A stretch of DNA of 40,444 bases, from contig NZ_NSET01000041.1 of NCBI RefSeq assembly GCF_009192945.1, positions 1 through 40,444 on the forward strand, given 5' to 3'. The translations under genes were made by a program, and so were the position numbers. Shown here in pieces: positions 8,790-19,687 of the stretch. Numbering within the stretch: the first letter of the stretch is position 1; the number at the start of each line of letters is the position of its first letter. Origin of the DNA: Xanthomonas maliensis. GTDB lineage: Bacteria; Pseudomonadota; Gammaproteobacteria; Xanthomonadales; Xanthomonadaceae. A model generated the notes under the pieces. That model did no database searches. It was not told where the DNA came from and saw nothing but the letters and a program-made list of their open reading frames with translations.

Positions 8790-9804
8790 CGACCGTCTCC
8801 AAGGGCGCAGCCGGCGACTCGGCGGTGGCGGGGGTCGCGTGAGCGCCGGATTCGTCCGGCGGCACCGGATGGCCGGCGGCGTACCAGGCATAGAAGTCGG
8901 CCGAGCGCGCCAGCTCCAGGTCCGGATCGGCGAGCATCGCCTGGTCGCGCGCGTCCAACCCCTGCACCGCAGGCGTGTCCAGATCGACCGCCGGCAGTTG
9001 TTCGACCAGCACCGGCGCGGCATCGGTCACGTGGAGCACGCCGGCCGGCGCCTGCGAGACCGGCTCCGGCGGCAGGGTCGGCAGTCGGTGTTCCCACCAC
9101 CAGCTGGCCACCAGCACCAGCAAGGCCAGACCGGCCACGCCCAGGCCGATTCCCCATTGGCGCCGCGTCGGTGCCCGCCATTGCCAGCGAGTGCGGCGCG
9201 GCGACGCCGGCGATGGTGGGCGGGGGGCCGACGACGGGGGGACCGGCGCAGCGGACGTGGTCAGGCCGGCGATGGCCGCCTCGCGCAACTGCCCCAGGCG
9301 CGCCAGCTGGGCTGGCGACAGCGCCCGCAGCTCCTGTTGCGCCGCTTCGGCCAGCGCGCGCCAGGCCTGCGCATCGGGATGGCCGGCGGCATCGCGCGGG
9401 CAGGCGCGGGCCAAGGCCTGCTGGTAATCCTGGACCGTCAGCTCCAGCACCTCGCTGGCGGCCTGCTCTTCCAGCCCGGCGACGATGCGCAGCAGCAGGG
9501 CCAGGCGGTCATCGGTCTGCTGCCGCCCCAGCACGGTGAACGGCGGCAGCCAGACGCCGGGCATGGGGGTCCGTCGCAGCGGCGGGGTCGACGCCAGCAG
9601 ACGCCAGAAGCGTGCCGGCCAGTCGGCCATGGGCTGCTCACCGGCCTGACTGCGGAACACCCGCAGGGCCGCCGCAAGCGCCCGCTCGGCGATGGCGGGA
9701 TCGCCACATTGCAGCTGCGCGAGCACCAGTCCGCGTCGCTCGACACCACGTAGAAAGGCCGACAAGGCGGCAGGGGTGACAGGGGCGTCGGGTACTACGG
9801 TCAT
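8776..9804 (-). CDS. Sigma-factor-like protein with membrane anchor
   Basis: A 342-residue protein. I chose ATG 9804 over 9828 because GGAG lies 6 bases upstream of it. Residues 36-75 (AIAERALAAALRVF...WPARFWRLLAS) resemble sigma region 2 of ECF factors, and residues 100-134 (RLALLLRIVAGLEEQAASEVLELTVQDYQQALARA) follow the region 4 pattern of helix-turn-helix with a conserved acidic E/A spacing. DNA-binding residues look degenerate. A Pro/Ser linker (185-205) leads to one transmembrane helix (217-236) and an acidic exported tail with a SADFYAWYA motif. It overlaps the DUF3106 gene by 14 bases. Interpretation: a sigma-like domain fused to a DUF3619-type membrane regulator, or a sigma relic turned membrane protein. 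Confidence in the reading frame is high and in the function low. Confidence 0.72.
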   Translation of the reverse strand: MTVVPDAPVTPAALSAFLRGVERRGLVLAQLQCGDPAIAERALAAALRVFRSQAGEQPMADWPARFWRLLASTPPLRRTPMPGVWLPPFTVLGRQQTDDRLALLLRIVAGLEEQAASEVLELTVQDYQQALARACPRDAAGHPDAQAWRALAEAAQQELRALSPAQLARLGQLREAAIAGLTTSAAPVPPSSAPRPPSPASPRRTRWQWRAPTRRQWGIGLGVAGLALLVLVASWWWEHRLPTLPPEPVSQAPAGVLHVTDAAPVLVEQLPAVDLDTPAVQGLDARDQAMLADPDLELARSADFYAWYAAGHPVPPDESGAHATPATAESPAAPLETVDDAN

Positions 9805-10249
9805 GGGGACTCCGGCATCGGCCGGCATGATACCGGCGCAACTGGCGCTCGCCGACCGCTTGACAGAACGCTGCGCCCTCGCTCCGCATGTGTCCGCCTG
9901 TGCCGCAGGTTGTGCACAGCGGCAACGAAGCCGATGGCACGCCTCCTGTCAACTGCCGGTTTTTCCATGTTGCATTCGTGTTTCACGCTTAAGTGATTGT
10001 TTTCATATGACTTATTGCCATTGGCTAAAAAATGTCCAAGAGGTTGCGAAGGCTAGTGAATCCGCCTTCACGGCGTGGAGCACAGCCTTAACTCACAGCC
10101 TTATCCACAGGCAGTGTGGATAAATCGGTTTCTCCAACCCTCACATGGGTTTACGTTGGATTTATCACTTCCGTCACAGAACGGGGCGTCCCGGCCGGGG
10201 AGGCTCGGAGGCTGTCTGGGGGCTGGACAGGGTCGGTAAACTGGTGCCG
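9805..10249. other. Divergent promoter region with AT-rich block and DnaA-box palindrome
   Basis: This 445-base spacer separates the sigma-like gene (minus) from priA (plus). It is unlike its surroundings: about 9955-10045 is markedly A+T-rich, and it is followed by a DnaA-box palindrome at 10101-10123. A weaker box-like TTGTGCACA occurs near 9910. No ORF in the spacer is convincing; a 38-codon frame from 10006 has no ribosome site or motif. Promoters for both genes must lie here, but I cannot assign them exactly. Confidence 0.6.
10101..10123. promoter_or_regulatory. Two inverted DnaA boxes (perfect palindrome)
   Basis: TTATCCACA at 10101-10109 and its exact reverse complement TGTGGATAA at 10115-10123 are separated by GGCAG. 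Both match the 9-base DnaA consensus with no mismatch. The pair lies 127 bases before the priA start and 297 bases before the sigma-like gene start, next to an A+T-rich block. Established knowledge: DnaA bound to such boxes regulates transcription or titrates DnaA. The same bases can form a 9-bp hairpin, so an RNA-level role is not excluded. Confidence 0.65.
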
Positions 10250-12463
<2,214 letters not shown>

Positions 12464-12499
12464 GTGCGCTGCTGCAGCGGTGATGCAAGGCCGCGCACG

Positions 12500-12793
12500 C
12501 TAATCGGCCGGGGACACCGTCGCAGATGCGACACGCCGACGCCAGGACGCCATTGCGCGGCCGATCAGCCCGCCGATCACCGCGCCCCACATCACCCCGA
12601 CCGCGATACCAGCGCCGTTCCACTGCGCCACCAGCGCGCCGATGGCCATCGCCAGCAGGGCCATCCCGGCGACCAGGCGTCCATCGGCCCGGCGACGTTG
12701 CTCGGCGGCGCGCTTGCGACGCAGCGCTTCCTGCAGTCGTGGATCCGGCTGGAGGATGGCGCGCGCGATCGCATCGGCCTGTAAGTCGTCCAT
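12500..12793 (-). CDS. Small membrane protein with glycine zipper
   Basis: A 97-residue protein of unknown function. Residues 1-38 are charged and Arg-rich (probably cytoplasmic), followed by two hydrophobic segments at about 40-56 and 60-80. The second has glycines at regular spacing (AGIAVGVMWGAVIGGLIG), a helix-packing pattern. The C-terminus is again basic. The start ATG at 12793 follows an AAGGG ribosome-site-like sequence. The gene converges with priA, 36 bases from its stop codon, and lies downstream of the MAPEG gene on the same strand with a 68-base gap. Confidence 0.65.
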   Translation of the reverse strand: MDDLQADAIARAILQPDPRLQEALRRKRAAEQRRRADGRLVAGMALLAMAIGALVAQWNGAGIAVGVMWGAVIGGLIGRAMASWRRRVASATVSPAD

Positions 12794-12861
12794 CGCTACC
12801 CTTGCAGTCGGTTGAACCGAGGATGGTTACCCAAAGCGAACGCGACCGTAATGCGACTGCA

Positions 12862-13245
12862 CTACAACGCGCTGCGAACCACGCCAGCCAATGCGGCCAG
12901 CACCAGCGCGATGATCGGCAGCATCGACAACGCAAAGCCCAGACCGCGACTGGCCGGGGCCTTGGTGTAGCTGCGCCAGTAGACCAACCGGCCGAGCAGA
13001 TAGACCGCACCGATGCTCGCGATCCACGCCGCTGACCAGTACTTTGCGGCGAGAAACAGCGCCGGCACAAACGCCACCAGCAATTCCAGCGTGTTCATCT
13101 GTACCCGGTAGGCGCGTTCGAACATCTCATGCCCGCTGATCGCAGGCGCCTTCACTCGGTAACGTCCGCGTGCGCGGCCGACCAGCATGGCGAAGCACAG
13201 CAACTGCATGATCGCCAGCAAGGCAACCAGATCGACGTAGTGCAT
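12862..13245 (-). CDS. MAPEG-family membrane protein
   Basis: A 127-residue integral membrane protein with four predicted helices, the usual size and topology for MAPEG proteins (glutathione- and eicosanoid-metabolism-related membrane enzymes, mostly uncharacterised in bacteria). The motif FERAYRVQMNTLELLVAFVPALFLAAKY is the family signature (E/R..R.. .N..E..). The ATG at 13245 is chosen because upstream in-frame sequence is Arg-rich and not membrane-like. The last helix (GFALSMLPIIALVLAALAGV) is complete. It is preceded 76 bases upstream by the NYN-LOTUS gene and followed by another small membrane protein gene, all on the minus strand, so they may form one transcript. Confidence 0.85.
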   Translation of the reverse strand: MHYVDLVALLAIMQLLCFAMLVGRARGRYRVKAPAISGHEMFERAYRVQMNTLELLVAFVPALFLAAKYWSAAWIASIGAVYLLGRLVYWRSYTKAPASRGLGFALSMLPIIALVLAALAGVVRSAL

Positions 13246-13321
13246 GAGCGCTCCCGCAGCCGATGGCCGGATGGCCATGCCGCGCATCATGCCATCGATG
13301 CCGCGCGTCAGCGCCGAGGTC

Positions 13322-14131
13322 TCAACTCGACGACGCAGCGGGCGCGCGACGCTTGCGCGCGGGTGCCGAGCGTGGCGATGCCGCGGCAGTGGCCGGCTTG
13401 GCAGCCGGCGGTTCGGGCGCATCGCGCACCCACAATGCCTGTTCGTCCTGACGGATCTCGAACACGCCGATCGCCCGCACCAGATCGCTGAGCTTGCGAT
13501 AGCCATAGTTGCGCGGATCGAACGAGGCCTGATTGGCCACCTGCTTGCCCACCGCGCCCAGATGCGCCCAGCCGTCGTCTTCGCAGGCACTGGCGATGGC
13601 ATTGCGCAGCATCTGCACCAAACGGGTGTCGCGCCGCAACGCGGTGGCATCCTTGCGCCCGCCCGCCGCATCGCTGGCCGCAGCGGCCTGCTCGCCGAGG
13701 GCTTCGACATAGGTGAATTTCGAACACGCGTTGACGAACGGCGCAGGCGTTTTCTTCTCGCCGAATCCATAGACCTTCATGCCGTCGGTGAGCAGGCGCA
13801 TCACCAACGGCGTGAAATCGGCATCGCTGGAGACGATCGCAAAGCCGTCCAGATTGCGCGCATACAGCAGGTCCATCGCATCGATGACCATCGCCATGTC
13901 CGAGGCGTTCTTGCCCGAGCTGTAGGCGAACTGCTGGATCGGCCGAATCGCATACTCGTGCAGCGCAGCCTCCCACCCCTTCAGATGTGGGCTCTTCCAG
14001 TTGCCATACGCACGCCGCACATTGGCCACGCCATAGCGGGCCACTTCGGCCAACACGACATCGATCTTGCCGGCGGGTGCGTTATCGGCATCGATCAGCA
14101 GCGCGATGCGCTTGTCGGGATTGTCGATCAT
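13322..14131 (-). CDS. NYN-domain nuclease-like protein with LOTUS/OST-HTH domain
   Basis: A 269-residue LabA/DUF88-type protein. The N-terminal NYN (PIN-like) domain covers about residues 8-150 and retains acidic residues typical of metal-dependent RNases: Asp14 and Asp16 in LIDADN, Asp78 in NASDMAM, Asp84, and Asp103/Asp105 in VSSDADF. Residues about 165-235 (RLVQMLRNAI...WAHLGAVGKQV...YGYRKLSDLVRAIGVFEI) fit the OST-HTH/LOTUS fold, a probable RNA-binding module. The tail is Ala/Pro/Arg-rich and likely disordered. The family is inferred to process or bind RNA; no substrate is known here. The ATG overlaps the stop codon of the upstream membrane-protein gene (ATGA), so the two are probably translated together. 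Confidence 0.87.
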   Translation of the reverse strand: MIDNPDKRIALLIDADNAPAGKIDVVLAEVARYGVANVRRAYGNWKSPHLKGWEAALHEYAIRPIQQFAYSSGKNASDMAMVIDAMDLLYARNLDGFAIVSSDADFTPLVMRLLTDGMKVYGFGEKKTPAPFVNACSKFTYVEALGEQAAAASDAAGGRKDATALRRDTRLVQMLRNAIASACEDDGWAHLGAVGKQVANQASFDPRNYGYRKLSDLVRAIGVFEIRQDEQALWVRDAPEPPAAKPATAAASPRSAPARKRRAPAASSS

Positions 14132-14598
14132 GGCGACTCCTCGGAAGACGTGGGGACGGGAACGGAAGGCAGGTCGTAATGGCGTCCATCGCGCAAGGTC
14201 AGCACGCCGTCGGTCAGGATCTCGCGCTCGGCACCGGCAGTGACCCAGGTGGCGCGCACCCGGCCCGCACCGCGATCGCCTTCGAGCGAGAACACGAATT
14301 CGTCGCGTCCCGGCGCCACCCCGGTTCGCAGCAGATCCAGTTCCATTGCGCGGATCTGGCCGATGTGCGTCTGCACTACCGGGTCCTGCTGCAGGGCACT
14401 ACGCGCCTGCGTGACGAACAGCGGCCAGCCAGTAGCCACCAGCCAACCCAGCAAGCCCATCACGACTAGCCCGCACAGCAAGACCAGCGCCATCACGCCG
14501 ATCGCCAGCATCGCGATACCGCTCAGACGCCGGCGCGGTCGCGCGCTGGGCACTGGCGGCGACGGCACATGCGGCGGCAGCGGCGGCGGAAGCGACAT
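14128..14598 (-). CDS. Membrane protein, Coa1-like (tentative)
   Basis: A 156-residue protein with a Pro-rich N-terminus (MSLPPPLPPHVPSPPVP), a basic patch, a single long hydrophobic segment at about residues 30-55, and a C-terminal soluble domain. The soluble part (ALQQDPVVQTHIGQIRAMEL...FSLEGDRGAGRVRATW...LTLRDGRHYDL) resembles the Coa1/Tim21-like pattern of cytochrome oxidase assembly factors: an early 'v...lG' and later 'leG..G.g.v', 'l..dG...l'. This is pattern resemblance only. The ATG at 14598 gives the first sensible N-terminus. Its stop overlaps the start of the NYN-LOTUS gene by 4 bases, an unexpected partner for a membrane protein. Confidence 0.65.
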   Translation of the reverse strand: MSLPPPLPPHVPSPPVPSARPRRRLSGIAMLAIGVMALVLLCGLVVMGLLGWLVATGWPLFVTQARSALQQDPVVQTHIGQIRAMELDLLRTGVAPGRDEFVFSLEGDRGAGRVRATWVTAGAEREILTDGVLTLRDGRHYDLPSVPVPTSSEESP

Positions 14599-14815
14599 GC
14601 AGTGACCGTCAGGGAGAGTGGCTCGAAGAGGCAGCGGGCCGATGATCGCCCGCCCGGCGGGTACTGGGCGTGTACGAAGCATTTGTGTCGATGCCGAGCA
14701 TCGGCCGCATCGGAGGCGCTGCTGCCGTGCACTGGCGCCAGGGAGCGACCTTCCATGATGTTCATTGCCGCTGTTGCATGCTTGCAGGCCACGTTGGCTT
14801 CCATCGACCCCCACG

Positions 14816-16099
14816 ATGACCTCAACCCCCTCCTCCGCTCCGCTGCATCTGGTCGTGGTCGGCGGCGGTTTCGCCGGCCTCTGGGCGACCCGCGCACTGA
14901 CCGATCCCGGCATCCGGATCACCCTGATCGACCGCCAGAACCACCACCTGTTCCAACCCCTGCTCTACCAGGTCGCCACCGCCGGCCTGTCGGCACCGGA
15001 CATCGCCGCGCCGCTGCGCCATATCCTGCGCACCCAGCGCAATGTCGAGGTGCGACTGGGCGAGGTGGTCTCCATCGCCCCCGCACGCAAGCAGGTGCGC
15101 CTGGCCGACGGCAACACGCTCGATTACGACCTGCTGCTGTTGGCCACCGGCGCCACCCATGCGTATTTCGGCAACGACCACTGGGCCGAGCATGCGCCGG
15201 GCCTGAAGACCCTGTACGACGCGCTGGTGTTGCGACGCAAGCTGCTGCTGGCGTTCGAACGCGCCGAAGCCGAGACCGATCCGGCCGCGCGCGCGGCCTG
15301 GCTGAGTTTTGCCGTGGTGGGCGGCGGTCCGACCGGGGTGGAACTGGCCGGCACCCTGGCCGAGATCGCCCGCCATACGCTGAAGAACGAGTTTCGCCAC
15401 ATCGACCCGCGGCTGGCGCAGGTGCGTCTGGTCGAAGCCGGACCGCGCGTGCTGCCTTCCTTCCCCGAAGACCTCACCACCAAGGCCCGCCAGCAACTGG
15501 AGCGGCTTGGCGTGGACGTCCACACCGGCACGCCGGTGACCCATATCGATGCCACTGGCTATCGGCTCGGCGAGCAGTTCGTGCCCGCCCGCACGGTGGT
15601 GTGGGCCGCAGGCGTGGCCGCCTCGCCACTGGCGCGCACGCTGGACGTGCCGCTGGATCGCGCCGGGCGCGTGTTGGTGGCTCCCGACCTGAGCGTGCCC
15701 GGTCACCCGGAGATCTTCGTCGGCGGTGATCTGGCCGCCGTGCAGCAGGACGGCCGACCCGTGCCAGGCGTAGCGCCGGCCGCCAAGCAGATGGGCCGGC
15801 ATATCGCCAAGGCGATCCAGGCGCGTCGACGCGGTCAGGCCGCGCCGGCGTTCCGCTATCAGGACTACGGCAACCTGGCGACCATCGGGCGCATGGCCGC
15901 GATCGTCCATGTCGGCCGACTCAAGCTGTCCGGCATCGTCGCCTGGTGGTTCTGGCTGGCTGCCCACGTGTTCTTCCTGATCGGTTTCCGCAACCGATTC
16001 GTGGTGCTGGTCAACTGGGCGATGGCCTACTGGAGCTACCAGCGCGCGGCACGCATCATCTTTGGCGGCGACCAGCCGCCGGACAGCCGCGACGGGTGA
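14816..16099 (+). CDS. ndh: Type II NADH:quinone oxidoreductase
   Basis: A 427-residue single-subunit, non-proton-pumping NADH dehydrogenase that passes electrons from NADH to quinone at the inner membrane. The FAD Rossmann motif VVVGGGFAG is at residues 13-21 and the NADH-binding motif VVGGGPTGVELAG starts near 167. Conserved HHLFQPLLYQVATAGLS, VVWAAGV and IFVGGDLA segments are present. The C-terminus is hydrophobic (IVAWWFWLAAHVFFLIGFRNR, then VLVNWAMAYW) and should form the membrane-binding helices. The ATG at 14816 places the first beta strand at residues 11-15; upstream in-frame sequence is not similar to the family. The TRIC-type gene follows 51 bases downstream on the same strand. Confidence 0.95.
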   Translation: MTSTPSSAPLHLVVVGGGFAGLWATRALTDPGIRITLIDRQNHHLFQPLLYQVATAGLSAPDIAAPLRHILRTQRNVEVRLGEVVSIAPARKQVRLADGNTLDYDLLLLATGATHAYFGNDHWAEHAPGLKTLYDALVLRRKLLLAFERAEAETDPAARAAWLSFAVVGGGPTGVELAGTLAEIARHTLKNEFRHIDPRLAQVRLVEAGPRVLPSFPEDLTTKARQQLERLGVDVHTGTPVTHIDATGYRLGEQFVPARTVVWAAGVAASPLARTLDVPLDRAGRVLVAPDLSVPGHPEIFVGGDLAAVQQDGRPVPGVAPAAKQMGRHIAKAIQARRRGQAAPAFRYQDYGNLATIGRMAAIVHVGRLKLSGIVAWWFWLAAHVFFLIGFRNRFVVLVNWAMAYWSYQRAARIIFGGDQPPDSRDG

Positions 16100-16150
16100 C
16101 AGCGCGGCGGGCGACTGCGATCCTGTGCCGCCCACCGGATCGCACTGCCC

Positions 16151-16771
16151 TTGGCCACCGTCCTGTTCCTGCTGGACCTGCTCGGGACCTTCGTGTTCGC
16201 CCTCAGCGGCGCGACCGTCGCCGTGCGCCATCGGCTGGACCTGTTCGGCGTGCTGGTGCTGTCCTGCGCGGCGGCGGTCTCCGGCGGCATCCTCCGCGAC
16301 GTGCTGATCGGCGCGACGCCGCCGGCAGCGCTGGTGCAGCCGTCCTATCTGCTCATCGCCTGCGTGGCCGGTGTGGCCGGTTTTCGCTGGCATGGCGCAG
16401 TGGAGCGGCTGCGCAACCCGGTGCAGATCTTCGATGCCGCCGGGCTGGCGCTATTTGCGGTCTACGGCACCAGCAAGGCCTTGGAGTTCCACCTGAGTCC
16501 GATCAGCGCCACCTTGCTGGGCATGCTCAGCGGGATCGGCGGCGGCATCGTCCGCGATCTGCTGGTGGCCCGCACCCCGGTCGTCCTGCAGGCGGAGCTG
16601 TATGCGGTCGCGGCGTTGGCCGGCGGCGGCCTGGTCGCGATCGGACACGTGCTGGACCTGCCGCCGCCCTGGTCGTTGGCGATCGGTGCCGGGGTGTGCT
16701 TCGGCCTGCGCTTCATGGCGATTCGCCATGGCTGGCATCTGCCGGTGGCGCGTCTGCCGCCGGACGCCTGA
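16151..16771 (+). CDS. TRIC/UPF0126 (YicG-type) membrane channel protein
   Basis: A 206-residue integral membrane protein with about seven helices formed by two similar halves. Each half has the glycine-rich signature (SGGILRDVLIGATPPAAL in the first, GGGIVRDLLVARTPVVL in the second). Prokaryotic members form trimeric cation (K+-permeable) channels; some homologues have been tied to glycine uptake, so the substrate is open. The best start is TTG at 16151, since it immediately precedes the first helix (FLLDLLGTFVFALSGATVAV) and no ATG or GTG fits; no strong ribosome site is visible. It follows ndh with a 51-base gap and may share its transcript. Confidence 0.88.
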   Translation: MATVLFLLDLLGTFVFALSGATVAVRHRLDLFGVLVLSCAAAVSGGILRDVLIGATPPAALVQPSYLLIACVAGVAGFRWHGAVERLRNPVQIFDAAGLALFAVYGTSKALEFHLSPISATLLGMLSGIGGGIVRDLLVARTPVVLQAELYAVAALAGGGLVAIGHVLDLPPPWSLAIGAGVCFGLRFMAIRHGWHLPVARLPPDA

Positions 16772-16986
16772 GCGCGATCGGCGCGCGCCCTGGCCATGCG
16801 GTCAGCGTGGGCGGTGGCCGCTGCCGTGCGCGGAGTAGGCCTCCCCATCGATGCGTAGGCTGCGTGGACTGCGGTGGCGCATCCCTTGGTTCGCATGCGT
16901 CGCCACCGTGCCCGTACGACAAGCGGCTTGCGACTGTCATCCGGCGACCATGCGTGGTCATCGCGCGTTGTCCGGCCCCGCAAACG

Positions 16987-17014
16987 CCGACGGCCCGGAC
17001 ATCCGGGCCGTCGG
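16987..17014 (-). terminator. Terminator hairpin after rpoH
   Basis: Arms 16987-16999 and 17002-17014 are exact complements (13 bp; a 12-bp stem with a 4-base loop in practice). The hairpin lies 23 bases past the rpoH stop on the minus strand and is followed there by TTTG. It could also end transcripts from the convergent TRIC gene. Confidence 0.7.
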
Positions 17015-17037
17015 TCGTCACCAGCTGCGCGCCTGGG

Positions 17038-17913
<876 letters not shown>

Positions 17914-17939
17914 AGGTCACCATCTTAGCAGTCGAACTA

Positions 17940-17967
17940 TTGGACTGCCGGGTACAGGATTAGTTCC
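17940..17967 (-). promoter_or_regulatory. Candidate sigma-E (ECF)-type promoter of rpoH
   Basis: On the minus strand the segment reads GGAACTA, a spacer, then TCCAA. Counted from GAACTA the spacing to TCCAA is 16 bases, the spacing of RpoE promoters (GAACTT-N16-TCnnA). The -10 element ends 27 bases before the rpoH ATG, leaving a leader of roughly 20 bases. RpoE control of rpoH is established in E. coli; here it is inferred from the match alone. Confidence 0.5.
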
Positions 17968-18002
17968 CAGCGTTCCATTAATGGCGCGTTTCGACTTCTG
18001 AC

Positions 18003-18028
18003 AGGGCGCTGCGTTCTAGCAGCGCCCT
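18003..18028 (-). terminator. Hairpin downstream of ung
   Basis: A perfect 10-bp stem (18003-18012 with 18019-18028) with a 6-base loop lies 85 bases past the ung stop and 35 bases upstream of the rpoH promoter candidate. No good T-tract follows on the minus strand. It probably separates the ung transcript from rpoH. Confidence 0.5.
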
Positions 18029-18113
18029 CTCTCGAATCTGCGCCTACGTTACCACCGCCATTGCGTGCCGAACGTGACAATCGCGCCGCGCACGCGCACA
18101 GCCAGACCGCCGT

Positions 18114-18839
18114 TCAGCCCTCGGCCACGCCGGCGTCCAGGGCACTGCGGGGCGGCAGCGACCAGTCGATCGGCCCCATCCCCCGCCGTTGCAGATGCTC
18201 GTTGGCCTTGGAGAAGTGGCCACAGCCGAGGAAGCCGCGGTGGGCCGACAACGGCGATGGGTGCGGGGCCTTCAGCACGCGGTGGCGGGCGGTATCGATC
18301 ACCTTGCCCTTGGACTGGGCGTAACTGCCCCACAGCAGGAACACCAGCCCCTCGCGCTCGCGGTTGAGCGTTTCCACCACGTGGTCGGTGAACCCCTCCC
18401 AGCCCTTGTTCTGGTGGGCGCCGGCACGGCCCTGCTCCACCGTCAGCACGGCATTGAGCAGCAGCACACCGCGCTGCGCCCACGGCATCAGGTAGCCGTG
18501 GTCCGGTCGCGCGATCCCGAGGTCGTCCTGCAGTTCCTTATAGATGTTCAACAGCGACGGCGGCACCGGGACGCCGGGCAGCACCGAGAAGCACAGGCCA
18601 TGGGCCTGGCCTTCACCGTGGTAGGGGTCCTGACCGAGGATGACGACCTTGACCTGCTCGAACGGCGTCGCATCGAAGGCGGCGAAGATCTGCGGGCCGG
18701 GCGGGAACACCCGCGCGCCGGCCGCCTTGCGCTGGCGCAGGAACGCCGACAACGCCTGCATCTCCGGACGTAGCAGCCAATCGCCGACCCGCGCCTTCCA
18801 CGATGGCTCCAGCTGGACCCGCTGATCGAGCTCGCTCAT
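18114..18839 (-). CDS. ung: Uracil-DNA glycosylase
   Basis: A 241-residue family 1 uracil-DNA glycosylase, which excises uracil from DNA as the first step of base excision repair. The water-activating motif GQDPYHG is at residues 69-75 (catalytic Asp71), and the second catalytic motif HPSPLS is at 193-198 (His193). The uracil-pocket Asn129 in LLLNAVLTV and the LLWGSYAQ strand are also present. Length is normal (E. coli 229). The ATG at 18839 overlaps the stop of the response-regulator gene by 4 bases (ATGA), so it is translated from the same message as that gene and probably ftsEX. This is an unusual neighbour set for ung. Confidence 0.97.
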   Translation of the reverse strand: MSELDQRVQLEPSWKARVGDWLLRPEMQALSAFLRQRKAAGARVFPPGPQIFAAFDATPFEQVKVVILGQDPYHGEGQAHGLCFSVLPGVPVPPSLLNIYKELQDDLGIARPDHGYLMPWAQRGVLLLNAVLTVEQGRAGAHQNKGWEGFTDHVVETLNREREGLVFLLWGSYAQSKGKVIDTARHRVLKAPHPSPLSAHRGFLGCGHFSKANEHLQRRGMGPIDWSLPPRSALDAGVAEG

Positions 18840-19678
18840 AGGATGACGGCCTGGTCCTCCAGGCGCGCCAGCCGCAGCTGGAACAGCACCTTGGTGACCA
18901 GCAGGCGTTCTTCGATGGGCTTTTGCACCAGATCGTTGGCACCGGCACGTAGCAGCTCGGACTGGTTGCGCGGATTGGTGTCGCCGGTCATCACCAGCAC
19001 CGGCAGCCGGCGCTTGCCGTAGCCGAAGTCGATCCGGATCCGCTCGACCACGTCGCGGCCGTTGAGCTCGCCCTTCAGGGTCACGTCGGTCAGCACCACG
19101 TCGATGCGGCGCTCGGTGCGGCCCAGCGACTCGGCGGTCAGCAGCGCGAAGGCGTCCTCGGCGGTCAGCACGTGCACCACCTTGAGCTTCTGCCGTTCCA
19201 GCATGCGCTTGGTGGCTTCGGCCACGACCCGGCTGTCCTCGATGTACAGCACGGTCGCGCCGACCACTGGCTCGGGCTGCACGTAGCCGCGGATGAAGGT
19301 CGCCAGCGCCTCATGGCCCAGCGCCTTGTCGAAATAGTCGGTGACATACTCGGTGAAGCGACGCTCGACCAGATGCTGCTGGGCATCGCCGGACACCACG
19401 ATCACCGGCACATAGGCCTGGCCGGCGGTCTCGCGCACGCTGCGCGCCAGGGTCAGACCGTCGCCATCGGGCAACGACAGCGAGGTGGTGACCAGGTCGA
19501 CCGCCCCCGCCTCCAGCGCCGTGCGCGCCTCGGCGATGTTGGCGCAGCCGATGACCTGCACGTTGGGCAGATCGCGCTTGAGCACGTCGGCGATCAGCTT
19601 GCGTACCAGTTTGGAGCCATCGACCACCATCACCCGCGGGGCGTCGCTGATCAGATGCTTGAGGTCCGATGGATGCAT
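18836..19678 (-). CDS. Double-receiver response regulator, first receiver degenerate
   Basis: A 280-residue protein made of two CheY-like receiver domains and no output domain. Receiver 1 (about residues 14-130) keeps Asp20 and Lys118 but has Ser66 where the phosphoacceptor aspartate should be ([14 protein letters not shown]), so it probably cannot be phosphorylated normally. Receiver 2 (about 141-265) looks intact: acidic pair Glu147/Asp148, phosphoacceptor Asp198 (VVLTDV), Thr231 and Lys253 (QKP). Such proteins act by protein contacts. The gene starts 9 bases after the ftsX stop codon and overlaps ung by 4 bases, so it sits in the ftsEX transcript. A cognate kinase is not encoded nearby. 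Function unknown. Confidence 0.88.
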   Translation of the reverse strand: MHPSDLKHLISDAPRVMVVDGSKLVRKLIADVLKRDLPNVQVIGCANIAEARTALEAGAVDLVTTSLSLPDGDGLTLARSVRETAGQAYVPVIVVSGDAQQHLVERRFTEYVTDYFDKALGHEALATFIRGYVQPEPVVGATVLYIEDSRVVAEATKRMLERQKLKVVHVLTAEDAFALLTAESLGRTERRIDVVLTDVTLKGELNGRDVVERIRIDFGYGKRRLPVLVMTGDTNPRNQSELLRAGANDLVQKPIEERLLVTKVLFQLRLARLEDQAVIL

Positions 19679-19687
19679 GGGCAGGCC

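Noticed and set aside
10006..10122. 38-codon frame through the priA spacer
   Set aside because: Too short, without a Shine-Dalgarno or motif, and it overlaps the DnaA-box palindrome; more likely regulatory DNA.
10101..10123. Chromosomal replication origin (oriC)
   Set aside because: Only two perfect boxes and an A+T-rich block are present, and the dnaA/dnaN/rpmH genes that mark Xanthomonas oriC are not here.
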